Below, piece after piece: positions 6,794 to 16,584 of a DNA stretch of 64,000 nt. The position numbers and the translations under genes are program-made. Under the pieces are notes generated by a model. It was not told the origin of the DNA. It saw only the letters and a program-made list of their open reading frames with translations, and ran no database searches. The stretch spans positions 1,240,001 through 1,304,000 of the forward strand of contig CP181261.1 of the NCBI GenBank assembly GCA_047833665.1, given 5' to 3'. Positions within the stretch are counted from its first letter, which is position 1. Each line of letters begins with the position of its first letter. Origin of the DNA: Caproicibacter sp047833665. GTDB taxonomy: Bacteria > Bacillota > Clostridia > Oscillospirales > Acutalibacteraceae.

Positions 6794-9247
6794 GTGATCG
6801 CGGCAAAAGTTGCGGTAGAAAATACGGTTTATCACTTTGATAAACCGTTTGATTATTATATTCCGGACTCTCTTCTTTCAACGGCAAGGGAAGGCTGCCG
6901 TGTCTTGGTGCCATTTGGCAGAGCAAACGCAAAACGCCAAGGAATTATCCTTGAGCGGATTCAAATGGCAGACGGCGAGGGGCAGAAGTTAAAATCAATT
7001 GCATCCGTTTTAGATCAGGAGCCGCTTCTGTCACAGGAAGCACTTCGAATGATTCCTTGGATTGCGGAGCATACCTTTTGCACGCTTTATGAAGCAGCAC
7101 GGTTGTTCTTACCGGCAGGAATCCTTTTTCAGGTAAGTGACGAGTATATGCTGGCAGGCCCGGCAGATGAAATTGCTGCTAAAACGGAAAATGCGGAACA
7201 AGCACAAATTGTCGCTTATCTGTCTCATAGAAAAGCGGTCAAAAAGGAAAAGCTGCTCAAGGATTTGGGCCTTTCGGCGGACAGCGGTATACTAGATCAA
7301 ATGCTTCGGAAAGGTTTTATTCAGAAAAACAGTACCGCCTTCCGCAGAATCGGGGATGCAACCCAAAAAATGGTGCGTTTTACAGAGCCGCAGACATTGC
7401 CGAAATTGACGCCAAAACAGAAATGCGTTCTTGAAGTGCTTCGAAGCGCCGGTACTGCCTCCGTCAAGGAGGTATGCTATTTTGCCGGCGTTACTCCTGT
7501 GGTGGTTGATGCACTGGTAAAAAAAGGTGTGGCCCAATATTTCGATGCGGAAATTTACCGTAATCCATACAAGAAGATGTCTTTGGATCAGACTCCTTCC
7601 TTGCCGCGGGCAAAGCTGACTGCCGGGCAGGAAGAAGCCTATCGGAATCTGTATAACCAGTATCGTTCCGGCAAGGGTGGAGTCTCTTTGTTGTACGGCG
7701 TCACAGGCAGCGGAAAGACGCAGGTTTTCATGAACCTTATCGACCGTGTTTTGGAAGATGGCCGCGGAGTGATTGTCATGGTGCCGGAAATTTCTCTCAC
7801 GCCGCAGACCATCTCTTTGTTTCATGCAAGATACGGCGGGGGTGTAGCGGTATTTCACAGCGGATTATCCCTTGGTGAGCGGTTGGATGAATGGAAACGA
7901 ATCAAAAATGGCAGCGCTTCCATCGTTGTGGGTACTCGTTCTGCGGTATTCGCGCCGTTTGAAAACCTTGGTTTGATTATCATGGATGAAGAGCAAGAGG
8001 GTACCTACAAATCCGAATCGACTCCGCGGTATCATGCCAGAGAGATTGCAAAATACCGGTGTGCGTATCATAAATGCCTTTTGGTACTTTCTTCCGCAAC
8101 TCCTTCTGTGGAAAGTTATTACAACGCTCTGTCAGGCAAATATACCCTGAATGTGCTTCCGGAACGTTTTGGCCCTGCGCGCCTTCCGGAAGTTGAAGTA
8201 GTGGATATGAATAAGGAGATTGAAAAAGGCAATACGGGTATTCTCAGCGAAACTTTGGCAGCCTCTCTTCGAAAAAATTTTGAAAACGGAATGCAGTCTA
8301 TTTTATTATTGAACCGAAGGGGATATAATACATTTGCCTCCTGCCGCGCGTGCGGTCATGTTGCCACATGTCCGAACTGCAGTATTTCCCTCACATATCA
8401 CGCGGCAAACAACCGTCTGATGTGCCATTACTGCGGTTATTCAATTCCGTTTACAAGAGAATGCCCTAACTGTCACGCCGAGCGGATGCGATATTCTGGC
8501 TTTGGAACTCAGCGAGCGGAGGAACAGCTGGCACAGCTGTTGCCGGAAGCGCGGATACTGCGGTTGGATGCGGATTCCACAATGACGCGGTTTGCCTATG
8601 ACAAAAAATTAAAACAGTTTTCAGAAGGCGCATATGATATCATTATCGGAACGCAGATGGTTGCAAAGGGCCTTGATTTTGAGAATGTAACGCTAGTGGG
8701 AGTCCTTTCGGCTGATCAGGCGCTTTACGGCGATGATTTCCGCAGCTATGAACGTGCCTTTGACCTGTTGACGCAGGTGGTGGGACGTTCCGGGCGAGGA
8801 AAATATGAGGGAAAAGCTGTGATACAGACTTTTACTCCGGAAAATGTGATTATAAAACTCGCAGCCCAGCAAAATTACACGGAGTTTTACCAACAGGAGA
8901 TAGCACTGCGCAAATCGCTTTTGTATCCGCCTTATTCCGATATTTGCGTCATCGGTTTTGCTGGGCGGGAGGAAAAAAGGGTTCAAGCGGCCAGTATGGA
9001 TTTCTTTACACTTTTGTGCAAAACTGCGCAGGAGAGCTATTCGGATCAGCCACTGCGAGTGCTCAGACCGTCACCGGCGCGGATTGAACGTGTGAGTAAT
9101 CGGTATCGGTATAAGTTGATCGTAAAATGCCGAAACAACAGACGAATCCGCAAGATGATTTCTGATTTGCTGATTCAGTTTTCGGCGGATCGAAAGCATG
9201 CGGATGTGACGGCTTTTGCGGATATGAATCCTGAAACAATTTTTTAG
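6794..9247 (+). CDS. priA: Primosomal helicase PriA
   Basis: About 817 aa. The N-terminal DNA-binding domain (VENTVYHFDKPFDYYIPD) precedes a DEAH-type helicase core with Walker A GVTGSGKT and Walker B IIMDEEQEG. A zinc region follows with CRACGHVATCPNC and CHYCGYSIPFTRECPNCH, then helicase domain 2 with GTQMVAKGLDFENVTLVGV and QVVGRSGRG. PriA restarts stalled replication forks. GTG at 6794 is preferred because AAAGGTGAGG lies 7 bases upstream; GTG 6782 would sit inside that ribosome binding site. Confidence 0.95.
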   Translation: MIAAKVAVENTVYHFDKPFDYYIPDSLLSTAREGCRVLVPFGRANAKRQGIILERIQMADGEGQKLKSIASVLDQEPLLSQEALRMIPWIAEHTFCTLYEAARLFLPAGILFQVSDEYMLAGPADEIAAKTENAEQAQIVAYLSHRKAVKKEKLLKDLGLSADSGILDQMLRKGFIQKNSTAFRRIGDATQKMVRFTEPQTLPKLTPKQKCVLEVLRSAGTASVKEVCYFAGVTPVVVDALVKKGVAQYFDAEIYRNPYKKMSLDQTPSLPRAKLTAGQEEAYRNLYNQYRSGKGGVSLLYGVTGSGKTQVFMNLIDRVLEDGRGVIVMVPEISLTPQTISLFHARYGGGVAVFHSGLSLGERLDEWKRIKNGSASIVVGTRSAVFAPFENLGLIIMDEEQEGTYKSESTPRYHAREIAKYRCAYHKCLLVLSSATPSVESYYNALSGKYTLNVLPERFGPARLPEVEVVDMNKEIEKGNTGILSETLAASLRKNFENGMQSILLLNRRGYNTFASCRACGHVATCPNCSISLTYHAANNRLMCHYCGYSIPFTRECPNCHAERMRYSGFGTQRAEEQLAQLLPEARILRLDADSTMTRFAYDKKLKQFSEGAYDIIIGTQMVAKGLDFENVTLVGVLSADQALYGDDFRSYERAFDLLTQVVGRSGRGKYEGKAVIQTFTPENVIIKLAAQQNYTEFYQQEIALRKSLLYPPYSDICVIGFAGREEKRVQAASMDFFTLLCKTAQESYSDQPLRVLRPSPARIERVSNRYRYKLIVKCRNNRRIRKMISDLLIQFSADRKHADVTAFADMNPETIF

Positions 9248-9262
9248 AACGGAGGAATAACA

Positions 9263-9754
9263 TTGGCAATACGGAACATTATAACAGAAGAAGATCCGTT
9301 TCTTCATAAAAAATGCCGTCCGGTTGAAAAATTTGACAAAAGACTTTGGACTTTGCTGGACGATATGAAAGAGACGCTTCGTGAGGCAAACGGTGTTGGC
9401 TTAGCAGCTATTCAGGTTGGTGTACTTCGCCGTGCAGTCATCATTGATGTAGGAGACGGCGCAGGAGTGAGAGAATTAATTAATCCTGTAATTCTTGAAA
9501 AATCAGGAGAACAAGAGACGATGGAAGGCTGTCTTTCCATTCCCGGCAAATGGGGAATCACCAAGCGGCCGAAACACGTTAAAGTACGTGCCCAGGACCG
9601 AAACGGAAAGTTTTTTGAATATGAAGGGGAAGACCTTTTGGCAACGGCTTCCTGTCATGAAATTGACCATTTGGATGGAATTTTGTTTTTAAGTCATGTT
9701 GTCAGAATGTTAACTAGGGAAGAGTTGCAGCAATTAAATTCTCCGGAGGGCTGA
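9263..9754 (+). CDS. def: Peptide deformylase
   Basis: 163 aa with all three metal/catalytic motifs: GVGLAAIQVG, EGCLSIPG (Cys ligand) and HEIDHLDGILF (two His ligands and the catalytic Glu). It removes formyl groups from nascent N-terminal methionine. TTG start with GGAGG 7 bases upstream. Two bases separate it from fmt, whose product adds the formyl group to Met-tRNA. Confidence 0.97.
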   Translation: MAIRNIITEEDPFLHKKCRPVEKFDKRLWTLLDDMKETLREANGVGLAAIQVGVLRRAVIIDVGDGAGVRELINPVILEKSGEQETMEGCLSIPGKWGITKRPKHVKVRAQDRNGKFFEYEGEDLLATASCHEIDHLDGILFLSHVVRMLTREELQQLNSPEG

Positions 9755-9756
9755 AA

Positions 9757-10680
9757 TTGAAAATCGTTTTTATGGGAACACCGGAATTTGCGGTTCCGCC
9801 CCTTCAAGCACTGATTAACGCCGGGCATGAGGTTGCGGCTGTCTTTACGCGTCGGGATAAACCTGTGGGAAGAAAACAGATTTTAACTGCACCCCCTGTT
9901 AAAACTCTGGCCGTGGAGAACGGGATTCCCGTATTCCAACCGGATACGCTGCGCAGTGCAGAAACGGAAGAAATTCTTCGCCGCATAGCACCGGATGTAA
10001 TCGTTGTTGCGGCATATGGAAAAATTTTACCCAAGAATATATTGGAACTTCCCCGTTTTGGCTGCGTGAATGTCCATGCTTCTTTACTGCCTAAGTACCG
10101 CGGTGCGGCACCGATTCAGCAAGCTATTCTCGATGGAGAGAGTGTCACAGGTGTTACCACGATGCAGATGGCCGAAGGACTTGACACCGGCGATATTCTT
10201 CTTAGCGAGAAAACGAAAATAGACCCTGAGGAAACTGCGGGTGAATTGACGGTTCGGCTTTCTGAAATCGGTGCGCATCTGATTGTAAAAACACTTACCG
10301 CGCTGGAAGCCGGAACAGTCACCCCCGTTCCTCAGAATGACGCAGAATCAAGTTATGCACCCATGCTGACAAAAGAGCGTTCCCCCATCGATTGGAAGCG
10401 CACAGCGGTTCAGATTCACAATCAGGTAAGGGGTCTGTCCCCTTGGCCGAGTGCTTGCACTGTCTATCAGGGAAAGAAGCTGAAAATTCACCGAACCCGC
10501 CTCGCAGGAACTGCTGCAGGAATTCCGGGTCAGATTCTTGCAGGTAAAGAGTTTAAAGTTGTCTGCGGTGATGGAACAGCATTGGAATTATTGGAAGTTC
10601 AGCCGGAAGGCAGAAAAAAAATGAAAGGTTCGGATTTTCTGCGCGGACACCCCGCGGATGGAATTATTTTGGGAAACTAA
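9757..10680 (+). CDS. fmt: Methionyl-tRNA formyltransferase
   Basis: 307 aa. It opens with KIVFMGTPEFAVPPLQAL and carries the catalytic/formyl-THF motif VNVHASLLPKYRGAAPIQ; the C-terminal OB-like domain is complete. It formylates initiator Met-tRNA using 10-formyl-THF. TTG start with CGGAGG upstream. Translationally linked to def. Confidence 0.97.
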   Translation: MKIVFMGTPEFAVPPLQALINAGHEVAAVFTRRDKPVGRKQILTAPPVKTLAVENGIPVFQPDTLRSAETEEILRRIAPDVIVVAAYGKILPKNILELPRFGCVNVHASLLPKYRGAAPIQQAILDGESVTGVTTMQMAEGLDTGDILLSEKTKIDPEETAGELTVRLSEIGAHLIVKTLTALEAGTVTPVPQNDAESSYAPMLTKERSPIDWKRTAVQIHNQVRGLSPWPSACTVYQGKKLKIHRTRLAGTAAGIPGQILAGKEFKVVCGDGTALELLEVQPEGRKKMKGSDFLRGHPADGIILGN

Positions 10681-10698
10681 TAAAGGAGGTTGGCTGAT

Positions 10699-11406
10699 AT
10701 GTACGGATTTTATTACTTTGATTATACATATTTTTTAATCATGGTGCCCGCACTAATTGTCACCATGATAGCGCAGTCTCGGGTTACTTCAACCTTTTCG
10801 AAATATTCGCGCGTCCGTACTATAAATCAGATTACCGGGGCAGAAGCCGCAGAACGTGTAGCACGTTTCGGCGGGGTCAACCGTTTGTTTATTAAGCGAA
10901 TTGCCGGAAATCTGACCGATAATTTTGACCCAAGAAATGATACAATCAGTCTTTCGGAAGCCGTTTATTCCTCCGTTTCCGTTTCAGCAGTCGGCGTAGC
11001 TGCGCATGAAGCAGGGCATGCCATTCAAAATGCTGAAGGGTATTTCCCAAATAAAATTCGAACCGCTTTGGTACCTGTGACCAATTTTGGTGCCCAACTT
11101 TCCATGCCGCTGATTATCATCGGACTGATTTTACCCGTTCAGTATGATTTTGTGGTATACACGGGAATTGTTCTTTACAGCCTTGTCGTGTTATTCCAGT
11201 TTGTTACGCTTCCGGTTGAGTTCAATGCCAGTTCACGTGCCATTCGTGCCCTTAATGACGCGGGAATTCTCTATCCGGATGAGCTCGAAGGGGCAAAAAA
11301 GGTTCTTCGTGCGGCTGCAATGACCTATTTAGCGGCGAGTTTTACAGCGCTGATGACGCTGCTTCGTTTTTTAATCATTGCAAATAACAGGAGAGGACGC
11401 CGCTGA
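10699..11406 (+). CDS. Membrane zinc metallopeptidase, YugP family
   Basis: About 235 aa. The HEAGH zinc motif lies in VGVAAHEAGHAIQ. Hydrophobic segments are seen at the N terminus (FLIMVPALIVTMIA), in the middle (LIIIGLILPV, VVYTGIVLYSLVVLF) and near the C terminus, so it is an integral membrane protease-like protein; the physiological substrate of this family is unknown. ATG 10699 is preferred over TTG 10690 because AAAGGAGG sits 9 bases upstream. It lies between fmt and rsmB, where Bacillus has no such gene. Confidence 0.85.
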   Translation: MYGFYYFDYTYFLIMVPALIVTMIAQSRVTSTFSKYSRVRTINQITGAEAAERVARFGGVNRLFIKRIAGNLTDNFDPRNDTISLSEAVYSSVSVSAVGVAAHEAGHAIQNAEGYFPNKIRTALVPVTNFGAQLSMPLIIIGLILPVQYDFVVYTGIVLYSLVVLFQFVTLPVEFNASSRAIRALNDAGILYPDELEGAKKVLRAAAMTYLAASFTALMTLLRFLIIANNRRGRR

Positions 11407-12740
11407 TGGCGGGTGCGCGGGAAGCGGCGCTGAAGGCTCTTCTACGGGTCGATGCGGAAGGCGCGTATTCCAATTTGGTGCTGGATCATGTTCTTTCCAG
11501 CACTTCGCTGGAACCCAGAGACAAATCGTTGGCAACAACCATCTTTTATGGTGTACTAGAAAGAAGAATCACGCTCGATTATGTGATTGAGCATTTTTCC
11601 AGCATTCCACTGAAAAAAATTTCCCCAACCGCTCTTGAGATTTTAAGAATCGGTGTATATCAAATTTTATATTTGACTAAAATCCCTGTTTCAGCAGCGG
11701 TCAATGAATCCGTTCAACTTGCGAAGACCTGCGGTGCTAAAAGGGCTTCCGGCTTTATTAATGCAATTCTCAGAAGTTTTATCCGAAGTGGGGGGAAAAT
11801 ACCGCCTTTTTCGCCAAATACCAAGGAACTTAAAAAGCTGAGTGTGGAGTATTCCTGCCCGGAGTGGATCATATCGCTTTGGAACAAGTCATATGGCAGA
11901 AAAACGGCACAGCAGCTGTTAAAAAGCATGATGCAAAAACCGAATCTTTTTGCTCGTGTGAATAATACACGCACTTCAGAGGAAGAATTAATCGAAAGAC
12001 TTCGGCAGGAGGGAACTGCCGCAGAGCGTGTGGCATGGCCGAACTACGCCGTGCAGTTTCTCAGCGGAGCTAATGTAGCAGAAAGTGAATGTTACACAGA
12101 TGGGCTATTCCATATTCAGGACCTTTCCTCGCAGATTCTCTGTGCTTTCGTGGATCCACAGCCCGGAGAAACCGTCATCGATGTTTGTGCTGCGCCGGGC
12201 GGCAAAACATTTACCATAGCTGAGCGGATGGAAAACCGCGGCAATGTTCTAGCTTATGATAAATATCCGAAGAAAGTCCACCTAATTCGAGAGGGTGCCA
12301 ACCGTCTTGGCCTTTCCTGTATCAAAGCCGAGGTTCGTGATGCAGCGGCCCCAAAAATCAATCCGAATAAGGCGGACAGAGTGCTTTGTGACGTGCCGTG
12401 TTCCGGCCTTGGCGTTTTAAGAAGAAAGCCGGAGATTCGTTTTAAATCCCCGCAGCCTATTGACAGCCTGCCCGATTTGCAGTACCTTATTCTGTGTAAA
12501 TCATCCGAATTAGTCAAAGATGGAGGGCTGTTGTTTTACAGTACCTGCACACTGAATCCAAAGGAAAATGGGGCAGTAGCAGGCCGTTTTTTGGCTTCTC
12601 ATCCCGAATTTTTGCCCCATCCGCTTTCCCTGCCAAAGCATTTTTGCCATGCGGTGGAGGAACCGGAATATCAGATGACGTTTCTGCCGCATATTCATGG
12701 CACTGATGGCTTTTTTCTCGCGGCGTTTCGTAAAAAGTAG
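11406..12740 (+). CDS. rsmB: 16S rRNA (cytosine967-C5)-methyltransferase
   Basis: 444 aa. An N-terminal NusB-like RNA-binding domain (about residues 1-140) precedes a Rossmann SAM methyltransferase with SAM motif DVCAAPGGKT. Catalytic cysteines are in CDVPCSGLGVLRRKPEI and STCTLNPKEN. Start ATG overlaps the preceding stop (TGATG), indicating coupling. Standard position before rlmN. Confidence 0.95.
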   Translation: MAGAREAALKALLRVDAEGAYSNLVLDHVLSSTSLEPRDKSLATTIFYGVLERRITLDYVIEHFSSIPLKKISPTALEILRIGVYQILYLTKIPVSAAVNESVQLAKTCGAKRASGFINAILRSFIRSGGKIPPFSPNTKELKKLSVEYSCPEWIISLWNKSYGRKTAQQLLKSMMQKPNLFARVNNTRTSEEELIERLRQEGTAAERVAWPNYAVQFLSGANVAESECYTDGLFHIQDLSSQILCAFVDPQPGETVIDVCAAPGGKTFTIAERMENRGNVLAYDKYPKKVHLIREGANRLGLSCIKAEVRDAAAPKINPNKADRVLCDVPCSGLGVLRRKPEIRFKSPQPIDSLPDLQYLILCKSSELVKDGGLLFYSTCTLNPKENGAVAGRFLASHPEFLPHPLSLPKHFCHAVEEPEYQMTFLPHIHGTDGFFLAAFRKK

Positions 12741-12749
12741 GAGGTTATT

Positions 12750-13799
12750 TTGAACCGCACAGACTTAAAATCGATGACGCTCAGTGAAATGAAAACTGCG
12801 TTTGCCGGGCAGCCGGCTTTTCGCGCGTTGCAAGTGTATCACTGGCTCCATAGGGGTGTTTCCGATTTCGAGGAAATGACGAATCTTCCCCGGGAATTCC
12901 GCACGAAGCTGGCGGCTGAGTATTACATAGCCGCTGCCGGAATAGAACGTAAATACTGTTCAAAGCTTGATGATACAATCAAGTATTTGTTTCGCTTTCA
13001 CGACGGTGAAATGGTTGAAGGTGTGCTGATGCGCTACCACCACGGCCGGACTATCTGCATTTCCACGCAGGTTGGATGCAGAATGAATTGCGCGTTCTGC
13101 GCAACCGGGAAGAGCGGCTTTTCTCGGAATTTAACCGCTTCCGAGATGCTGTCACAAATTCAGGCAGCCCAAATCGATACCGGTGAGCGTATTTCCAATA
13201 TTGTTTTAATGGGTATGGGCGAACCTTTGGATAATTATGAAGCAGTCCTCCGTTTTTTGGAGCTTGTTACCTCAAAAGAGGGTATGAATATAGGAATGCG
13301 GCATATTTCTCTTTCAACCTGCGGTGTTGTAGACAAAATATACGACCTTGCGGAAAAGAAATATCAGCTAACACTTTCGGTGTCATTGCATGCGCCGAAT
13401 AATCGCATTCGTTCTCAAATTATGCCTATAAACCGCAGGTGGAATATTGATGAACTGCTTCAGGCATGCCGGTACTATATCAAACAGACCGGACGCCGTA
13501 TTTCTTTTGAATATGCCATGATGGAAGGAGTTAACGACAGCGCTCAATGCGCAGAAGAACTTGCCAGAAGGCTGCGCGGTATGCTTTGCCATGTGAATTT
13601 GATTCCGGTCAACCATGTGAATGGTTCGTCCTTTCGCAAGAGTTCGCGGGATCGGCTGCGAATTTTTCAGGCGATTTTGTTAAAACATGGACTTACCGCA
13701 ACGGTGCGCAGAACGCTGGGAGCGGATATTCAGGCCTCCTGCGGCCAGCTGAAGCGCAGATTCAATGAGGAGGTGGCCAATGTTGAAAATATTCAGTAA
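12750..13799 (+). CDS. rlmN: 23S rRNA / tRNA adenine-C2 methyltransferase RlmN (radical SAM)
   Basis: 349 aa. The radical-SAM cluster motif is CRMNCAFCATG (CxxxCxxC). The second catalytic cysteine that carries the methylene is in ADIQASCGQL near the C terminus. It methylates A2503 of 23S rRNA and A37 of some tRNAs. TTG start at 12750 with AGGAGG upstream. It overlaps prpC by 20 bases. Confidence 0.96.
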   Translation: MNRTDLKSMTLSEMKTAFAGQPAFRALQVYHWLHRGVSDFEEMTNLPREFRTKLAAEYYIAAAGIERKYCSKLDDTIKYLFRFHDGEMVEGVLMRYHHGRTICISTQVGCRMNCAFCATGKSGFSRNLTASEMLSQIQAAQIDTGERISNIVLMGMGEPLDNYEAVLRFLELVTSKEGMNIGMRHISLSTCGVVDKIYDLAEKKYQLTLSVSLHAPNNRIRSQIMPINRRWNIDELLQACRYYIKQTGRRISFEYAMMEGVNDSAQCAEELARRLRGMLCHVNLIPVNHVNGSSFRKSSRDRLRIFQAILLKHGLTATVRRTLGADIQASCGQLKRRFNEEVANVENIQ

Positions 13800-14511
13800 A
13801 AGTGATATTGGCCTTGTTAGAAAATCAAATGAGGATGCGTGCAAAAGCGGCCTTCTTCCGGACGGTGCGGCTTGGGCTGTTGTTTGTGACGGAATGGGAG
13901 GTGCAAACGGCGGTGATGTTGCCAGCGGAATTGCTGTGGAACGTATTTCTGAGCAGATTGTTTCCGGTTATTCCGCTGAAATTTCTGCATCTGGAATTCG
14001 AAATTTGATTTCGGACGCAATACGCAATGCCAATGATGCAGTTCATGAGAAGGCAGATATGGATGAATCCCTAACCGGAATGGGGACGACTGTTGTAGTT
14101 GCAGTCGTATCCAATGGGGTAGCGCACATCGCGCACGCCGGCGACAGCCGCGCTTATTTAATTACTCCGGACGATATCCGCCAACTGACTACAGACCACT
14201 CCATGGTTCAGGAAATGGTAGATAAAGGAGACCTGACCGCTCAGGAAGCGAAAAAACATCCGCAGAAGAATATCATCACTCGGGCGTTGGGTGTGGATTC
14301 TTTTCTTCAAACGGATTATTGTGAAGTTCCGTTTTCTGTTGGCGACCGACTGCTCATTTGTACCGACGGTCTGACAAACAACGTGGATGAAGAACAAATT
14401 TTTCTCCTTGCAAAAGAATTAGACGCCGATGAACTAACAGCGCGTCTTATCGCTTTGGCCAAGCAGGCGGGCGGCAGTGATAATATCACTGTCACCGTCA
14501 TAGAAAATTGA
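13780..14511 (+). CDS. prpC: PP2C-type protein phosphatase (PrpC/Stp)
   Basis: About 243 aa. All metal-binding PP2C motifs are visible: SNEDACK, VCDGMGGANGGDVAS, HAGDSRAYLI, TDHSMVQEMV and CTDGLTNNVD. It dephosphorylates targets of the adjacent PASTA kinase. ATG 13780 preceded by GAGGAGG is the likely start; ATG 13765 lies in the ribosome binding region. Paired with prkC 20 bases downstream. Confidence 0.95.
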   Translation: MLKIFSKSDIGLVRKSNEDACKSGLLPDGAAWAVVCDGMGGANGGDVASGIAVERISEQIVSGYSAEISASGIRNLISDAIRNANDAVHEKADMDESLTGMGTTVVVAVVSNGVAHIAHAGDSRAYLITPDDIRQLTTDHSMVQEMVDKGDLTAQEAKKHPQKNIITRALGVDSFLQTDYCEVPFSVGDRLLICTDGLTNNVDEEQIFLLAKELDADELTARLIALAKQAGGSDNITVTVIEN

Positions 14512-14531
14512 GCCGCTAAGGAGTTGATTGC

Positions 14532-16580
14532 ATGGATAAATATACCGGTAAACGGCTTGATGGACGCTATGAGATACATGAGTTGATCGGCGTCGGAGGA
14601 ATGGCTGTGGTTTACCGCGCCTACGATACGATTGACGACCGAACTGTGGCCCTTAAAATTTTAAAAGATGAATTTTTAGGCAACAAAGATTTTATTCGGC
14701 GTTTTAAAAATGAGTCTAAAGCAATTGCCGTATTGTCCCATCCGAATATTGTCAAGGTGTTTGATGTCAGTTTTGGCGATAGGATTCAATATATTGTAGA
14801 AGAGTATATTGACGGCATTACGCTGAAGGAATATTTGGATCAGCAGAAAAAAATTAAGTGGAAGGAAGCAATTCACTTCACGGTTCAAATTCTGCGAGCC
14901 CTTCAACATGCACATGAAAAGGGGATTGTTCACAGAGATATTAAGCCGCAGAATATTATGCTGCTTCAGGACGGTACCATTAAAGTGACAGATTTCGGCA
15001 TTGCTCGCTTTTCCAGAAGCGAAACTCGCACGATGACGGATAAGGCAATCGGTTCCGTCCATTATATTGCACCCGAACAGGCGCGCGGTGATATGACGGA
15101 TGAAAAAACGGATATCTATTCGGTTGGTGTTATGCTGTATGAAATGCTGACCGGTCAGCTTCCTTTTGAAGCTGATAATGCTGTTTCGGTTGCCATCATG
15201 CAGCTGCAAACAGATCCGAAACCCCTGCGCGAGCTAAATCCATCCATCCCGGAGGGACTGGAAGAAATCACACTGAAGGCAATGCAGAAAAATCCGGAGC
15301 AGCGCTATGGTTCTGCCGCGGAAATGCTGCGGGATATTGAAGTATTCCGGAGAAATCCAAGCACGAAATTTCAGTATAAATATTTTATCGATGAAAAGCC
15401 GACGAAATATATTGATGCAATTAACTCCGTAAAAAATAATGATCCGGATAGCTATCATGACAATTACGATTACGACTATGATTATGAGTATGAAGAAGAT
15501 TTGGATGAAGAGCCGGTTAGAAAGAAAAAACCGGTTGCTGTTTTCATTATCGCCGGTATTGCAGCGGCTTTTCTGATTGTTACCGTCAGTTTTGGTATTG
15601 CCGCGTTAATGAAGAGCTTGAATTCCGGCCCGAAAGATGTTGAGCTGCCAAATTTTGTAGGCAAGAATATTAATGAAGTGTTGGATGACCCCACTTACAG
15701 TTTTACTTTTGAACAAGAACAAAAAAGTGACCCGGATGCGGCAGAAGGCACAATTTTAGATCAATTGCCGAAAGCCGGAACAACGGTGAAGGAAAACGCG
15801 GTTGTTACATTGACTGTAAGTACCGGCAGCCCGACGCTGACCCTTGAAGATTACTCCGGAAGTTCTCAGGAGGATGTTGAAGCTGCACTGCAAAAACTTG
15901 GTTTGGACTATAAAATTTTGACAATACCGAGTGATACAGTCGATGAGGGAACCGTAATTCGTACGGAACCGTCCCCAAAAGCAGAGGTGACGGTGGGCGA
16001 AGATACTATTTACGTTTATGTCAGCTCAGGACCGGAAATTAAGAAAGTTCCTGTGCCAAATGTAGCGGGTCAGACATTGGAAGACGCAAAAAAGATGATC
16101 ACAGCAGCAGGTTTAACGGTTGGAGAAGTGAAGGAACAAGAAAGTGATCAAGCAGAAGGCACGGTAATTGAGACCGATCCGCTCAACGGCGTGAAATTAG
16201 ATGAAGGCAGTACAGTGAATCTGATTGTCAGTTCCGGTCCGGCCCAAAAAACGATTACCGTTTATGTCCAGCTTCCAAAAGATGTGACCCACGATATTCA
16301 ACTCAAAGGTTATCTCGGCAATGACCTAGTGGTTACTAAAACCGTCAATCCTTCTTTTAACGATGTGTGTGAATTGAACTTTACCGGCACCAGCGGAATC
16401 GAGACGCTGACCATTACGTTGGATGGAAAAAAATACAATATTTATTCTCTGAATTTTGATACGGGAGAAGCAAAAAAAGATTGGTATACGGATTATGTAG
16501 ATCCAAACCAGAATTCTTCCTCTCAGAATCCTTCCAGCGAAGATGAGACAGATGCTGTTAATGAGCCGGAGGATGATTGA
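14532..16580 (+). CDS. prkC: PASTA-domain serine/threonine kinase PrkC
   Basis: 682 aa. A Hanks-type kinase domain (about residues 10-275) carries GVGGMAVVYRA, the ATP lysine VALKIL, catalytic HRDIKPQN, DFGIARF and APEQARG. A juxtamembrane region contains an unusual Tyr/Asp tract (about residues 305-327). One membrane segment (about 335-357) leads to three extracytoplasmic PASTA repeats, each ending in a VSxGx motif, and a roughly 110-residue C-terminal domain with a Ser/Asn/Glu tail. PrkC senses peptidoglycan fragments and controls growth and spore germination in Bacillus. Cotranscribed with prpC. Confidence 0.95.
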   Translation: MDKYTGKRLDGRYEIHELIGVGGMAVVYRAYDTIDDRTVALKILKDEFLGNKDFIRRFKNESKAIAVLSHPNIVKVFDVSFGDRIQYIVEEYIDGITLKEYLDQQKKIKWKEAIHFTVQILRALQHAHEKGIVHRDIKPQNIMLLQDGTIKVTDFGIARFSRSETRTMTDKAIGSVHYIAPEQARGDMTDEKTDIYSVGVMLYEMLTGQLPFEADNAVSVAIMQLQTDPKPLRELNPSIPEGLEEITLKAMQKNPEQRYGSAAEMLRDIEVFRRNPSTKFQYKYFIDEKPTKYIDAINSVKNNDPDSYHDNYDYDYDYEYEEDLDEEPVRKKKPVAVFIIAGIAAAFLIVTVSFGIAALMKSLNSGPKDVELPNFVGKNINEVLDDPTYSFTFEQEQKSDPDAAEGTILDQLPKAGTTVKENAVVTLTVSTGSPTLTLEDYSGSSQEDVEAALQKLGLDYKILTIPSDTVDEGTVIRTEPSPKAEVTVGEDTIYVYVSSGPEIKKVPVPNVAGQTLEDAKKMITAAGLTVGEVKEQESDQAEGTVIETDPLNGVKLDEGSTVNLIVSSGPAQKTITVYVQLPKDVTHDIQLKGYLGNDLVVTKTVNPSFNDVCELNFTGTSGIETLTITLDGKKYNIYSLNFDTGEAKKDWYTDYVDPNQNSSSQNPSSEDETDAVNEPEDD

Positions 16581-16584
16581 TGGG

